Assembly (NCBI RefSeq): GCF_001559075.2
Contig: NZ_CP014015.2
Coordinates: 4,526,001 to 4,590,000 of the forward strand
Direction of reading: 5' to 3'
DNA length: 64,000 nt
Origin: Citrobacter amalonaticus
Lineage (GTDB): Bacteria > Pseudomonadota > Gammaproteobacteria > Enterobacterales > Enterobacteriaceae
The notes beneath the pieces were generated by a model that did no database searches, was not told where the DNA came from, and worked only from the letters and a program-made list of their open reading frames with translations. Below, in pieces: positions 42,857-52,339 of this stretch (the first letter of the stretch is position 1; the number at the start of each line of letters is the position of its first letter). Both the position numbers and the translations under genes were made by a program.

Positions 42857-45532
42857 TTACTTCAGCATGTTACGAATGACGTAATGCAAAATACCGTCGT
42901 TCTGGTAGTACGTTAACTCGGTCGCGGTATCGATGCGGCAGCGGCATTGCACCACCTCTTTACTCCCGTCTGTCCGGGTTAACGTCACCGGCACGGTTGC
43001 GCCCGGTTTCAGTTTCTGCAGGTCAGCAATGTCGATCGCCTCTTCCCCGGTCAGCCCCAGCGTTTTACGCGTTACGCCCTGTGGGAACTCCAGTGGCAGG
43101 ATCCCCATCCCAATCAGGTTGGAGCGGTGGATACGTTCGAACGACTCCGCAATGACAACGCGAATCCCCAGCAGTCGCGGCCCTTTCGCCGCCCAGTCAC
43201 GGCTGGAACCCGATCCGTACTCTTTGCCGGCAATCACCGCCAGCGGGATGTTCTCCTGTTGATACTGCATAGCCGCATCATAGATAGACAACACCTCAGT
43301 GCCGGGCAGATGTCGCGTCATTCCGCCTTCCACACCCGGCACCATTTCATTGCGGATACGGATGTTAGCGAAGGTCCCGCGCATCATCACCTCATGGTTC
43401 CCACGTCGTGAGCCATAAGAGTTAAAGTCCTTGCGTTCCACGCCGTGATTTTGCAGATAGCGCCCTGCGGGACTGTCAGCTTTAATACTCCCGGCCGGAG
43501 AAATGTGGTCAGTGGTCACCGAATCCCCCAGCATCGCCAGAATGCGCGCGCCGTGAATATCGGTCACTGGTGCTGGCTGCGCCTGCATCTCGTCAAAGAA
43601 CGGCGACAGGCGAATATAAGTCGAGTCGTTTTGCCAGCCGTAAGTATCTGAGCGGTCGACATTGATCGCTTTCCACTCCGGCGTCCCTTCAAACACTTCC
43701 GCATATTCTTTGTGGAACATTTCTGAAGAGACCAGATCGACGGCGCGGGCAATTTCCTGCGCCGACGGCCAGATATCCTTCAGATAGACGGGGTCGCCTT
43801 TGCGATCGTGGCCGAGCGGATCTTTCTCAAGGTTGATGTTCATATTGCCCGCGAGCGCGTAGGCAACGACCAACGGCGGTGACGCCAGCCAGTTTGTTTT
43901 CACCAGCGGGTGAATTCGGCCTTCAAAGTTACGGTTGCCCGACAGCACCGCGCCTACGGTCAGATCACCCTTCTTAATCGCGGTTTCGATAGGCTCCGGT
44001 AGCGGTCCAGAGTTACCAATACAGGTCGTACAACCATATCCCACCAGGTTAAAACCCAGTTCATCGAGATACGGCGTCAGCTTTGCCTTTGCCAGATAAT
44101 CCGATACCACTTTCGACCCTGGCGCCAGCGAGGCTTTCACCCATGGCTGACGCTTCAGTCCCAGCGTAACGGCTTTTTTCGCCAGCAAGCCAGCCGCCAT
44201 TAGCACGCTGGGGTTAGAGGTATTGGTACAGGAGGTGATGGCCGAGATCACCACCGCCCCGTCAGGGAGCTGATATGACTGCCCGTTCAGCACATATTCT
44301 ACCGGCTGGCGGTCTTTCTGCGCAGTGTTCAGTTCCAGTTCACTGCTGGCGGCAAAAGCTTTCGGCACATCGCCCAGGGCGACACGATCCTGCGGACGTT
44401 TCGGCCCGGCGAGGCTCGCCTCGACATCATTCATATCCAGCGCCAGGGTGCTGGTGAAGACTGGCTCATCGCCGGTATTGCGCCACATGCCCTGCACTTT
44501 CGCGTATTTTTCAACCAGCTCGATTTGATCTTCACTGCGTCCGCTCAACCGCATATAGTCCAGCGTCACACCGTCGATCGGAAAAAAGCCACAGGTCGCG
44601 CCATACTCCGGCGACATATTGGCGATGGTGGCCCGGTCAGCCAGCGGCAAGGAATCCAGCCCGTCACCATAAAATTCGACAAATTTGCCGACCACACCGT
44701 GCTTACGCAGCATCTGGGTGACGGTTAACACGAGGTCCGTTGCGGTGATCCCCTCACGCAGTTTTCCGGTCAGTTTGAAACCCACCACATCCGGGATCAG
44801 CATTGAGACAGGTTGTCCCAGCATTGCCGCTTCAGCCTCGATACCACCCACGCCCCAGCCCAGAACACCCAGACCGTTAATCATGGTGGTGTGTGAATCC
44901 GTGCCGACCAGCGTGTCAGGATAAGCCACCCATTCACCGTCCTGCAATTCGCTCCACACCGCTTTGCCGAGGTATTCCAGGTTAACCTGGTGGCAAATAC
45001 CGGTTCCCGGCGGCACGACGCTGAAGCGACTGAAGGCCTGCTGGCCCCATTTCAGAAATACATAGCGCTCGTGGTTACGTTCCATTTCAAGGCGTACGTT
45101 CTCTTCGAACGCATCGTCATCACCAAAATGGTCAACGGTGACAGAGTGGTCGATCACCAGATCCACCGGCGAGAGAGGATTCACTTTCGCCGTATCCCCG
45201 CCCAGGCGTTTTACCGCTTCGCGCATTGCGGCGAGATCCACCACCGCGGGGACGCCAGTAAAGTCCTGCATCAGTACGCGTGCAGGGCGATAAGCAATTT
45301 CGCGATCGGCATGGGCGTTTTTTAGCCACCCTGCCAACGCCTGGATATCCTCATGGGTAACGGAATCGCCGTCCTGCCAGCGCAGCAGGTTTTCCAGTAA
45401 AACTTTCAGTGATTTGGGCAGACGGGTGATATCGCCCAGAGATTTCGCAGCCAGCGGCAGACTGTAATAGTGGTAGGTTTTGTCTTTGGCCTGTAGTGTG
45501 TCCTTACTGGCTTCTCGTAGGGTTGACGACAT
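42857..45532 (-). CDS. acnA: Aconitate hydratase A
   Basis: An 891-residue [4Fe-4S] enzyme that isomerises citrate and isocitrate in the TCA and glyoxylate cycles. The cluster cysteines are in the SCTNTSNPS segment and the GYGCTTCIGNSG segment, and the C-terminal swivel domain has KEYGSGSSRDWAAKG. AcnA is the stress-stable isoform, made in stationary phase and under oxidative stress in E. coli, and the apo form can bind mRNA. It is downstream of ymiC, with 197 bp between them. Confidence 0.97.
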   Translation of the reverse strand: MSSTLREASKDTLQAKDKTYHYYSLPLAAKSLGDITRLPKSLKVLLENLLRWQDGDSVTHEDIQALAGWLKNAHADREIAYRPARVLMQDFTGVPAVVDLAAMREAVKRLGGDTAKVNPLSPVDLVIDHSVTVDHFGDDDAFEENVRLEMERNHERYVFLKWGQQAFSRFSVVPPGTGICHQVNLEYLGKAVWSELQDGEWVAYPDTLVGTDSHTTMINGLGVLGWGVGGIEAEAAMLGQPVSMLIPDVVGFKLTGKLREGITATDLVLTVTQMLRKHGVVGKFVEFYGDGLDSLPLADRATIANMSPEYGATCGFFPIDGVTLDYMRLSGRSEDQIELVEKYAKVQGMWRNTGDEPVFTSTLALDMNDVEASLAGPKRPQDRVALGDVPKAFAASSELELNTAQKDRQPVEYVLNGQSYQLPDGAVVISAITSCTNTSNPSVLMAAGLLAKKAVTLGLKRQPWVKASLAPGSKVVSDYLAKAKLTPYLDELGFNLVGYGCTTCIGNSGPLPEPIETAIKKGDLTVGAVLSGNRNFEGRIHPLVKTNWLASPPLVVAYALAGNMNINLEKDPLGHDRKGDPVYLKDIWPSAQEIARAVDLVSSEMFHKEYAEVFEGTPEWKAINVDRSDTYGWQNDSTYIRLSPFFDEMQAQPAPVTDIHGARILAMLGDSVTTDHISPAGSIKADSPAGRYLQNHGVERKDFNSYGSRRGNHEVMMRGTFANIRIRNEMVPGVEGGMTRHLPGTEVLSIYDAAMQYQQENIPLAVIAGKEYGSGSSRDWAAKGPRLLGIRVVIAESFERIHRSNLIGMGILPLEFPQGVTRKTLGLTGEEAIDIADLQKLKPGATVPVTLTRTDGSKEVVQCRCRIDTATELTYYQNDGILHYVIRNMLK

Positions 45533-45729
45533 AGCTCCTCCTTAATGACAGGGTTGCGATGCCCTGATTCTCCTCAGGGTGAATATTAAAGATAACACAA
45601 ACAGACTGTAACGTTTTGATAACAACCCAAATTGATAAAAGAGGAAAAACCGAACGGTGAGCACACAAGAGAGGAAGAACGCGTGTATGAGGGGGAGAAA
45701 ATGAAACCTCGCCGCAGCGAGGTTTCAGA

Positions 45730-45825
45730 TTAATTCATCATGATCCAGAGCAGTTCAGCCCAAAAGAGCAGCGAGACGGAAAATGCGCCCATCCAGGACC
45801 AGTATTTCATATTTGCAGTAATCAT
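45730..45825 (-). CDS. ymiC: YmiC, 31-residue small membrane protein
   Basis: A short ORF read directly from the sequence: MITANMKYWSWMGAFSVSLL followed by FWAELLWIMMN. Its single hydrophobic helix (about residues 10-28) predicts an inner-membrane peptide. It corresponds to the small ymiC gene of E. coli upstream of acnA. Function unknown. Confidence 0.75.
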   Translation of the reverse strand: MITANMKYWSWMGAFSVSLLFWAELLWIMMN

Positions 45826-45902
45826 CGGCTATACCCGTTTTGTTTAATACATTGTGTTGAGACTTTCTCAACGCTTTATTGCAGCGGTGTATAGGTAAAA
45901 GC

Positions 45903-45925
45903 GTACCGCGATAATTTATCGGTAC
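45903..45925 (-). terminator. Hairpin after yciX
   Basis: GTACC with GGTAC and GATAA with TTATC form a bulged stem; on the minus strand it is followed by GCTTTTACC. It may end the ymiA-yciX transcript before ymiC. Confidence 0.4.
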
Positions 45926-45954
45926 AAAAGAAACGGTAATAAGAATGGTGACGA

Positions 45955-46128
45955 TTATTGTTTCTGTTGATCGTCTTCGTCGAATAGTTCAATAAACTTT
46001 TGCTGTTGTTGAGTCAGCTTCCAGGATTCGGGAACAGTTTTCACGCACGCGCCATTTTTCGTTTCTCGTACAGTGTCACCAGAGTGACATGTGGGTAACG
46101 ACGTCTGTTGTGGGTCGTGAACCACCAT
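45955..46128 (-). CDS. yciX: YciX, small protein of unknown function
   Basis: A 57-residue protein beginning MVVHDPQQTSLPTCHSGDTV and ending FIELFDEDDQQKQ, hydrophilic and acidic at its end. ATG 46126-46128 was chosen because it starts 2 bp after the ymiA stop, in line with E. coli, rather than the longer in-frame version. It is coupled to ymiA. Function unknown. Confidence 0.72.
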   Translation of the reverse strand: MVVHDPQQTSLPTCHSGDTVRETKNGACVKTVPESWKLTQQQQKFIELFDEDDQQKQ

Positions 46129-46130
46129 TT

Positions 46131-46271
46131 TTACCCCCAGGCATTCCAGATCAACAGTGCGATCACGACCCAGAACAGCGCTGAGCCCAGGAAAACCGCA
46201 AGCCATGCTTTGCGTTTCATCTCAGGGTCCCGACGTGGTTCCTGGTTTTCAGACGGCATTGCTAACCTCAT
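46131..46271 (-). CDS. ymiA: YmiA, 46-residue small membrane protein
   Basis: A short ORF reading MRLAMPSENQEPRRDPEMKR, a basic stretch KAWLAVF, and one transmembrane helix (LAVFLGSALFWVVIALLIW, about 24-42), ending NAWG. A second ATG at codon 5 is possible. It matches YmiA of E. coli and is followed closely by yciX. Confidence 0.78.
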   Translation of the reverse strand: MRLAMPSENQEPRRDPEMKRKAWLAVFLGSALFWVVIALLIWNAWG

Positions 46272-46592
46272 ACAATCGGCATCACTTATCATTTAAGCAC
46301 CAACAATCGGTACAATTAATCATCAGATGAGACAAATCCTAATGAAACTTTAGTCAAAAATCCAGTGAATTTACGAATCGTTTCCAGTGAATAAATCAAT
46401 CTTTTGATCGAAAATAAATATTTGGAATGGGAAATTTGCGAGGCGGGGAATAAGACACTACTTTATGGCTGATTATCCATAATTCTTATGCGGGAATTAT
46501 TATTACGCCAGCCTTAATAAAACCAATGGCGACTTAATTAAAACTTTCGGTATCCCCTGCGAACAAAAGATACCGACCGTTTTCTGTGACGA
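46272..46592 (-). other. 321-bp region between cysB and ymiA
   Basis: No gene. It contains the cysB terminator hairpin (46548-46575) and a low-GC stretch that should carry the ymiA promoter. I saw no other structured element. Confidence 0.5.
46548..46575 (-). terminator. Hairpin after cysB
   Basis: CGGTATC pairs with GATACCG with a 14-nt loop; on the minus strand AAAGTTTTAA follows. Probably the terminator of cysB. Confidence 0.55.
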
Positions 46593-47567
46593 TTACTTTT
46601 CAGGTAATTTTATATCTTTGAACATCTCTTCAATTTCTTCGTTCGAGCGCAACGCCACGGCGGTATCCACCACGTCACGCGTCAAATGCGGCGCAAAACG
46701 TTGAATAAAATCATACATGTAACTACGCAGGAACGTGCTGCGACGAAAACCGATCTTCGTCGTGCTGTGGCTGAAGACATCATGTGCGTCCACGCGAACC
46801 AGATCCGGGTCGGACAGCGGATCGACGGCCATGCTGGCAATCACCCCTACTCCTAAGCCTAAACGTACGTAAGTTTTGATCACATCCGCGTCGGTCGCCG
46901 TAAACACGATACGTGGCGTCAGACCTGCGCGGTTAAAAGCGGTATCCAGTTCAGAACGCCCCGTAAAACCAAAGGTGTACGTCACCAGTGGATACTGCGC
47001 CAGCTCTTCAATGGTCACCGACCCTTTATTGGCCAGCGGATGCTCAGGCGTCACCACAATCGAACGATTCCAGTGATAGCATGGCAACATGACCAGATCG
47101 TCATACAGATGCAGCGCCTCGGTCGCGATGGCAAAATCGGCATTACCTTTTGAAACCGCCTCGGCAATCTGCGTGGGCGATCCCTGGTGCATATGCAGCG
47201 ACACGCGCGGATAGCGCTCAATAAAACCTTTAATCACATTCGGTAGCGCATAACGCGCCTGGGTATGCGTCGTCGCAATATAGAGAGAGCCTTTATCCGG
47301 CCAGGTATGCTCACCAGCAACCGACTTTATCGCATCCACTTTGGAGAGCACTTCGCGCGCAATGCGGATAATCTCCTGACCTGCCGGCGTCACCTGAGTC
47401 AGATGCTTACCACTACGGGCAAAGATCTGGATGCCAAGTTCATCTTCCAGCATGCGGACCTGCTTACTGATACCCGGTTGCGAGGTGTAAAGGCCTTCCG
47501 CGGTGGAGGAGACGTTAAGGTTGTGATTCACCACCTCAACAATGTAGCGAAGCTGCTGTAATTTCAT
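46593..47567 (-). CDS. cysB: CysB, LysR-type regulator of cysteine synthesis
   Basis: A 324-residue LysR-family activator of sulfur assimilation. The N-terminal winged helix-turn-helix (about 1-60; LNVSSTAEGLYTSQPGISKQ) is followed by the effector domain that binds N-acetylserine (about 90-300; segment GSPTQIAEAVSKGNADFAIA). CysB is also reported to affect yciW in E. coli, which is in this window. Confidence 0.97.
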   Translation of the reverse strand: MKLQQLRYIVEVVNHNLNVSSTAEGLYTSQPGISKQVRMLEDELGIQIFARSGKHLTQVTPAGQEIIRIAREVLSKVDAIKSVAGEHTWPDKGSLYIATTHTQARYALPNVIKGFIERYPRVSLHMHQGSPTQIAEAVSKGNADFAIATEALHLYDDLVMLPCYHWNRSIVVTPEHPLANKGSVTIEELAQYPLVTYTFGFTGRSELDTAFNRAGLTPRIVFTATDADVIKTYVRLGLGVGVIASMAVDPLSDPDLVRVDAHDVFSHSTTKIGFRRSTFLRSYMYDFIQRFAPHLTRDVVDTAVALRSNEEIEEMFKDIKLPEK

Positions 47568-47731
47568 GTTAAACCATCCAGATTAGCGCCATCAGGTCAT
47601 CGTTTCAGAGCAGGCAGTGATGCGCTGCTAATACGATTTAATAATAAAAAAGCTGTTAACTATAACCACTATATCATTAATAACCGGGCTGTATAGCGGT
47701 GAGTAAAAAATAATAAGCCCGCTATAAACAC

Positions 47732-47757
47732 AAAAAAAGGGCCGCTTACGCGACCCT
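47732..47757 (-). terminator. Rho-independent terminator of topA
   Basis: On the minus strand GGGTCGC-GTAA-GCGGCCC forms a 7-bp stem (one G-T pair) followed by seven T. Confidence 0.82.
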
Positions 47758-47783
47758 CTTCAGAACAACAACACCGTGGGCGG

Positions 47784-50381
47784 TTACTTCTTGCCTTCGA
47801 CCCATTTACCCTCAACAAAGAAGGCGGACCAGCCGGTCGCTTTCCCGTCTTTTTCAGCGGCAACATACTGCTGCTTGGTCTTACGGCTAAAACGCACCAG
47901 CGTTTTATTGCCTTCCGGATCCTGTTGCGGCGCATCGGCCAGATAACGCAGTTTTTCCGGCAGACGGTCACGGAAGCGGAACAGCTCTTCCACCAGCGGC
48001 GCGCGCGTCTCACGGGATTTCGGGAAAGTATTGGCGGCCAGGAAGACCCCGGCAGCGCCATCACGCAACACGAAATACGCATCCGATTTTTCACACGGCA
48101 ACTCGGGCAGTGGAACCGGATCTTCTTTCGGCGGCGCAACTTCACCGTTACGCAGGATCTTACGGGTGTTTTTACACTCGTCGTTGGTACATGCCATGTA
48201 CTTACCGAAACGCCCCATCTTCAGGTGCATCTCAGAGCCACATTTTTCGCACTCGACGATCGGACCGTCATACCCTTTGATACGGAATTCGCCTTCTTCG
48301 ATCTCATAGCCGTCGCAGGTCGGGTTATTACCACAAACATGCAGCTTGCGCTTCGGATCGATCAGGTAACTGTCCATCGCCGTGCCGCACTTCTGACAAC
48401 GACGTTTGGCGCGCAGGGCGTTAGTTTCCGCGTCATCACCTTCCAGCACGTTCAGGACTTCGTTTTCCGGCACCAGGTTAATGGTGGTTTTGCAGCGCTC
48501 TTTCGGCGACAACGCATAACCCGAGCAGCCAAGGAACACGCCGGTACTGGCGGTGCGAATTCCCATTTTGCGTCCGCAGGTTGGGCAGTCGATGCTGGTC
48601 AATACCATCTGGTTCGGACGCATCCCGCCCTCTTCCGGATCTTTCTCCGCTTTATCCAGTTGCTGAGTAAAATCACTGAAGAAGTTATCGAGCACGCCTT
48701 TCCATTCGGTTTCGTGATTCGCGACCTGGTCGAGGCTGTTTTCCATCTGCGCGGTGAAATCGTAGTTCATCAGCTCACGGAAATTCTCTTCCAGACGGTC
48801 GGTGACAATCTCACCCATTTTTTCCGCATAGAAGCGACGGTTTTCCACCCGCACGTAGCCACGATCCTGAATGGTCGAAATGATCGACGCATAGGTCGAC
48901 GGACGGCCAATTCCGCGTTTTTCCAGCTCTTTCACCAGCGAGGCTTCGCTGAAGCGCGCCGGTGGTTTGGTGAAGTGCTGAGCCGGGGTCAGTTCAACCA
49001 GAGACAGCGCATCGCCTTTATTCACCGCCGGTAGCGTCCGGTCTTCATCGCCTTTACGCAGCGCGGGCATCACTTTCGTCCAGCCGTCGAAGCGCAGAAT
49101 ACGACCGCGCGCCTTCAGACGGAAATCACCCGCGCCAACGGTCAGCGTGGTGGAATCGTACTGCGCCGGGGTCATCTGACAGGCGACAAACTGACGCCAG
49201 ATCAGCTGATACAGTTTCTGCGCGTCGGCTTCCATATCCTTCAGGGTTTCCGCCAGCACAGAGACGTCGGAAGGACGAATCGCTTCGTGCGCTTCCTGCG
49301 AGTTTTCTTTACTGGCGTACTGATTCGGACTTTCCGGCAGGTATTTCTTACCAAAATTATCGCCGATGTAACCGCGCACCATGTTCACGGCATCCTGACT
49401 CAGGTTGGTCGAGTCGGTACGCATATAGGTGATGTAACCCGCTTCGTACAGACGCTGCGCCATCATCATGGTCTTTTTCACGCCAAAACCGAGACGCGTG
49501 CTGGCCGCCTGTTGCAGGGTGGAGGTGATAAACGGCGCGCCCGGCTTGCTGCTGGTCGGCTTGTCTTCACGTTCCAGAACGCTGTAGCGCGCTTTCTCCA
49601 GCAGGCTTACCGCCGCAAGCGTCTGCTCGCGGTTCACCGGACGGAACGGCTTGTCGTTCTGATGGGTCACCTGCAAGGGCAGCGCATCGCCGGAAGGCGT
49701 GGTGGTATTCGCGTCAATTTCCCAGAACTCTTCCGGTACAAACGCTTTAATTTCGCGTTCACGCTCAACGACCAGACGCACCGCCACGGACTGAACGCGA
49801 CCGGCTGACAGACCGCGAGCAATCTTTTTCCACAACAGCGGCGAGACCATATAGCCCACCACGCGATCCATAAAGCGACGCGCCTGCTGAGCGTTAACCC
49901 GGTCAATGTTCAGTTCGCCCGGCTTTTCAAACGCCTGACGAATCGCATTCTTGGTAATTTCGTTAAACACCACGCGACTGTAACGCGTGTCATCACCCCC
50001 GATCACTTCCCGCAGGTGCCATGCAATGGCTTCCCCTTCGCGGTCAAGGTCGGTTGCGAGATAGATGTGGTCGGCTTTTTCAGCCAGTTGTTTCAGTTCA
50101 GAGACGACCTTCTCTTTACCGGGCAGCACCTCATAATGCGCGTCCCAGTTGTGCCACGGGTCAACCCCCATACGGTTGACGAGCGCGCCACGTTCATCCT
50201 TTTTGGGCTTTTTAGCCGTTTTGGTGGAGGTAGAGTCGGCGCTCTTTTTAGCTGCTGAGCCACTGGTCGGCAAATCACGGATATGACCGACGCTGGACTT
50301 AACCACGTAGTCATTACCCAGATACTTGTTGATCGTTTTGGCTTTTGCCGGGGACTCAACGATGACAAGAGCTTTACCCAT
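47784..50381 (-). CDS. topA: DNA topoisomerase I
   Basis: An 865-residue type IA topoisomerase that relaxes negative supercoils. It has an N-terminal TOPRIM domain (KALVIVESPAKAKTINKYLG), the catalytic tyrosine in GYITYMRTDSTN (about residue 319), and C-terminal zinc-ribbon domains (CPTCGRKMG, CQKCGTAMD, CEKCGSEMH). The ATG at 50379-50381 was chosen (MGKALVIVES); a GTG two codons earlier is unlikely. It is divergent from yciN. Confidence 0.97.
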   Translation of the reverse strand: MGKALVIVESPAKAKTINKYLGNDYVVKSSVGHIRDLPTSGSAAKKSADSTSTKTAKKPKKDERGALVNRMGVDPWHNWDAHYEVLPGKEKVVSELKQLAEKADHIYLATDLDREGEAIAWHLREVIGGDDTRYSRVVFNEITKNAIRQAFEKPGELNIDRVNAQQARRFMDRVVGYMVSPLLWKKIARGLSAGRVQSVAVRLVVEREREIKAFVPEEFWEIDANTTTPSGDALPLQVTHQNDKPFRPVNREQTLAAVSLLEKARYSVLEREDKPTSSKPGAPFITSTLQQAASTRLGFGVKKTMMMAQRLYEAGYITYMRTDSTNLSQDAVNMVRGYIGDNFGKKYLPESPNQYASKENSQEAHEAIRPSDVSVLAETLKDMEADAQKLYQLIWRQFVACQMTPAQYDSTTLTVGAGDFRLKARGRILRFDGWTKVMPALRKGDEDRTLPAVNKGDALSLVELTPAQHFTKPPARFSEASLVKELEKRGIGRPSTYASIISTIQDRGYVRVENRRFYAEKMGEIVTDRLEENFRELMNYDFTAQMENSLDQVANHETEWKGVLDNFFSDFTQQLDKAEKDPEEGGMRPNQMVLTSIDCPTCGRKMGIRTASTGVFLGCSGYALSPKERCKTTINLVPENEVLNVLEGDDAETNALRAKRRCQKCGTAMDSYLIDPKRKLHVCGNNPTCDGYEIEEGEFRIKGYDGPIVECEKCGSEMHLKMGRFGKYMACTNDECKNTRKILRNGEVAPPKEDPVPLPELPCEKSDAYFVLRDGAAGVFLAANTFPKSRETRAPLVEELFRFRDRLPEKLRYLADAPQQDPEGNKTLVRFSRKTKQQYVAAEKDGKATGWSAFFVEGKWVEGKK

Positions 50382-50776
50382 ATTCACCTTTACCTAATTT
50401 GATTCTTCCAGGAATGCGTCGCACGTTGATACACCATCCACTGGCGACGAGCCATGGATATGGTCCCAGCGTCTGCGGATATCAACCCCTTGTACTGACT
50501 CTGTACACTAAATAGCCAGGTGACTGAGTTAACAGGTTTTTTCGCACAGAGGCGCTATAGCACGACGGAATTTCGGTCGAATGTCAAGCAAATCTGTTGC
50601 CTGGTTGACGAAAGCGTCACACTGTACCTGATAAAATTCGTTACGCAACTTTATTAGCATGCAAAACCAAATCCTGCCAGTCAGCAAAGGTTGACAAACC
50701 CTTGTACACACTCAGGGAATATTTGCCCAAAAGAGTCGGTCGGCGTAGACTAATGTCCTTGTTTAAGGAGTAAAAA
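50382..50776. other. 395-bp divergent promoter region of topA and yciN
   Basis: No gene. In E. coli topA has several promoters here, including a heat-shock one. I see TTGACA hexamers on both strands (minus 50582-50587; plus 50691-50696), but no partner -10 at good spacing, so I do not call specific promoters. Confidence 0.5.
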
Positions 50777-51028
50777 ATGCGCAAAGAGACACAACCTATC
50801 GATCGCGAAACGCTGTTGATTGAAGCCAACAAAATCATTCGTGAGCATGAAGATACGCTGGCTGGCATTGTTGCCACCGGTGTGACCCAGCGAAATGGGG
50901 TGTTGGTCTTCAGTGGGGATTACTTTTTAGACGAGCAAGGTCTACCAACGCCAAAGAGCACAGCCGTGTTCAATATGTTTAAACATCTGGCGCATGTACT
51001 TTCTGAAAAGTATCACCTGATCGATTAA
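50777..51028 (+). CDS. yciN: YciN, DUF2498 protein
   Basis: An 83-residue cytoplasmic protein (MRKETQPIDRETLLIEANKI). Strong ribosome-binding site AAGGAG. It is conserved in enterobacteria at this place. The function is unknown. Confidence 0.9.
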   Translation: MRKETQPIDRETLLIEANKIIREHEDTLAGIVATGVTQRNGVLVFSGDYFLDEQGLPTPKSTAVFNMFKHLAHVLSEKYHLID

Positions 51029-51031
51029 AGC

Positions 51032-51063
51032 AAAAACGCGAGGCCTGAATGCCTCGCGTTTTT
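51032..51063. terminator. Bidirectional terminator between yciN and sohB
   Basis: AAAAACGCGAGGC pairs with GCCTCGCGTTTTT around a 6-nt loop, 13-bp perfect stem, with A and T tracts at the ends. Confidence 0.92.
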
Positions 51064-51078
51064 CGTTAATACAGCTTT

Positions 51079-52125
51079 TTACATCAGCGGTTTTTGTCCG
51101 CGCTGCCACCAGCGCAGCAGCAGACGGTCGGCACTTTCCGCGGCACTGCCCGTCACCCGATCCACCAGCTTCTTACGCTGCAGATAGCGAACGTTCAGCA
51201 CTTCATGTCCTTCCATCAGCCCCAGAATCACCTCGTCGCTGGTGTTGACTTCATCAATGAGTCCTTTCTCCAGCGCCTGCTGCCCGTACCAGTGTTCACC
51301 CGTCGCAACCTGATCAATGTCCAGAGATGGACGCATCCGATGCACGAAATCTTTAAACAGATGATGGGTTTCGTTCAAATCTTCGCGAAACTTCTGCCGC
51401 CCTTCTTCGGTATTCTCACCCAGCAGTGTCAGCGTCCGTTTGTACTGTCCGGCGGTATGCAACTCGATATCAATATCCTTTCCTTTCAGGAAACGGTTGA
51501 AGTTGGGGATCTGCGCGACCACGCCAATCGAACCGACAATCGCAAAGGGGGCGGAGACAATTTTGTCCGCCACGCAGGCCATCATGTAGCCGCCACTCGC
51601 CGCGACTTTATCCACCGTCACGGTCAACGGGATTTTCTTATCGCGTAAGCGTTGCAGTTGTGATGCGGCAAGACCGTAGCCGTGGACTACGCCACCCGGG
51701 CTTTCCAGTCGCACCACCACCTGGTCCTGCGGTTTCACCACCGCCAGTACCGCCGTCACCTCTTCACGCAGCGAACTGACCTCGTGGGCATCCATACTGC
51801 CTTTAAAATCCAGCACCCAGACGCGCGGTTTATCTGACGTGCCGCTGTCGCCCTGTTTGGCTTTCACTTTGGCGGCTTTCGCTTCCAGCTTGTGTTTTTT
51901 CTTTTGCGCTTTGTGCCAGAGTTTCTGTTGATGGCTATCCAGCATCGCCATCGCCAGTTCATCCTTCATCTCTTTATATTGTTCGCTGAGGTTGGTAACC
52001 CGCAGTTCGCCACGCTGGCGCTTACGTTGGGCAACATTCACGATAATGGTGGCAATCGCCGCGATAGCCAGCACAACAGTCACGATTTTTGCTAAAAACA
52101 AGCCATATTCAGACAACAATTCCAC
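51079..52125 (-). CDS. sohB: SohB, inner-membrane S49 serine peptidase
   Basis: A 348-residue SppA-type peptidase. It has an N-terminal transmembrane helix (FLAKIVTVVLAIAAIATIIV), a charged cytoplasmic or periplasmic stretch, and the peptidase domain with the serine in VDKVAASGGYMMACVA. The GTG at 52123-52125 (VELLSEYGLFLAK) was chosen because it matches the E. coli start and has AAGGTGGA upstream. The longer in-frame version adds 15 residues. Confidence 0.9.
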   Translation of the reverse strand: MELLSEYGLFLAKIVTVVLAIAAIATIIVNVAQRKRQRGELRVTNLSEQYKEMKDELAMAMLDSHQQKLWHKAQKKKHKLEAKAAKVKAKQGDSGTSDKPRVWVLDFKGSMDAHEVSSLREEVTAVLAVVKPQDQVVVRLESPGGVVHGYGLAASQLQRLRDKKIPLTVTVDKVAASGGYMMACVADKIVSAPFAIVGSIGVVAQIPNFNRFLKGKDIDIELHTAGQYKRTLTLLGENTEEGRQKFREDLNETHHLFKDFVHRMRPSLDIDQVATGEHWYGQQALEKGLIDEVNTSDEVILGLMEGHEVLNVRYLQRKKLVDRVTGSAAESADRLLLRWWQRGQKPLM

Positions 52126-52339
52126 ACGTTCCACCTTGGTTAAACAACTTAGCGTCAGCTCAGTGTACATCAGGCGTAATGCGTCGTCTCGCGGGATATG
52201 CGGATGGATAAAAGTATGACAAAGTGTTCATTTTAGGGCGTTATCGCCGTTGGCTGATTGAAATTGGGTCCTGTTTCAGGCATAAACCCGACACACCAAC
52301 GAGAAGCAGAGCGACCAGGCATGTCGCCGAGGAGTCCCC

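Noticed and set aside
47925..49034. 369-codon ORF antisense to topA
   Set aside because: Shadow of the biased topA coding sequence; it has no signal of its own.
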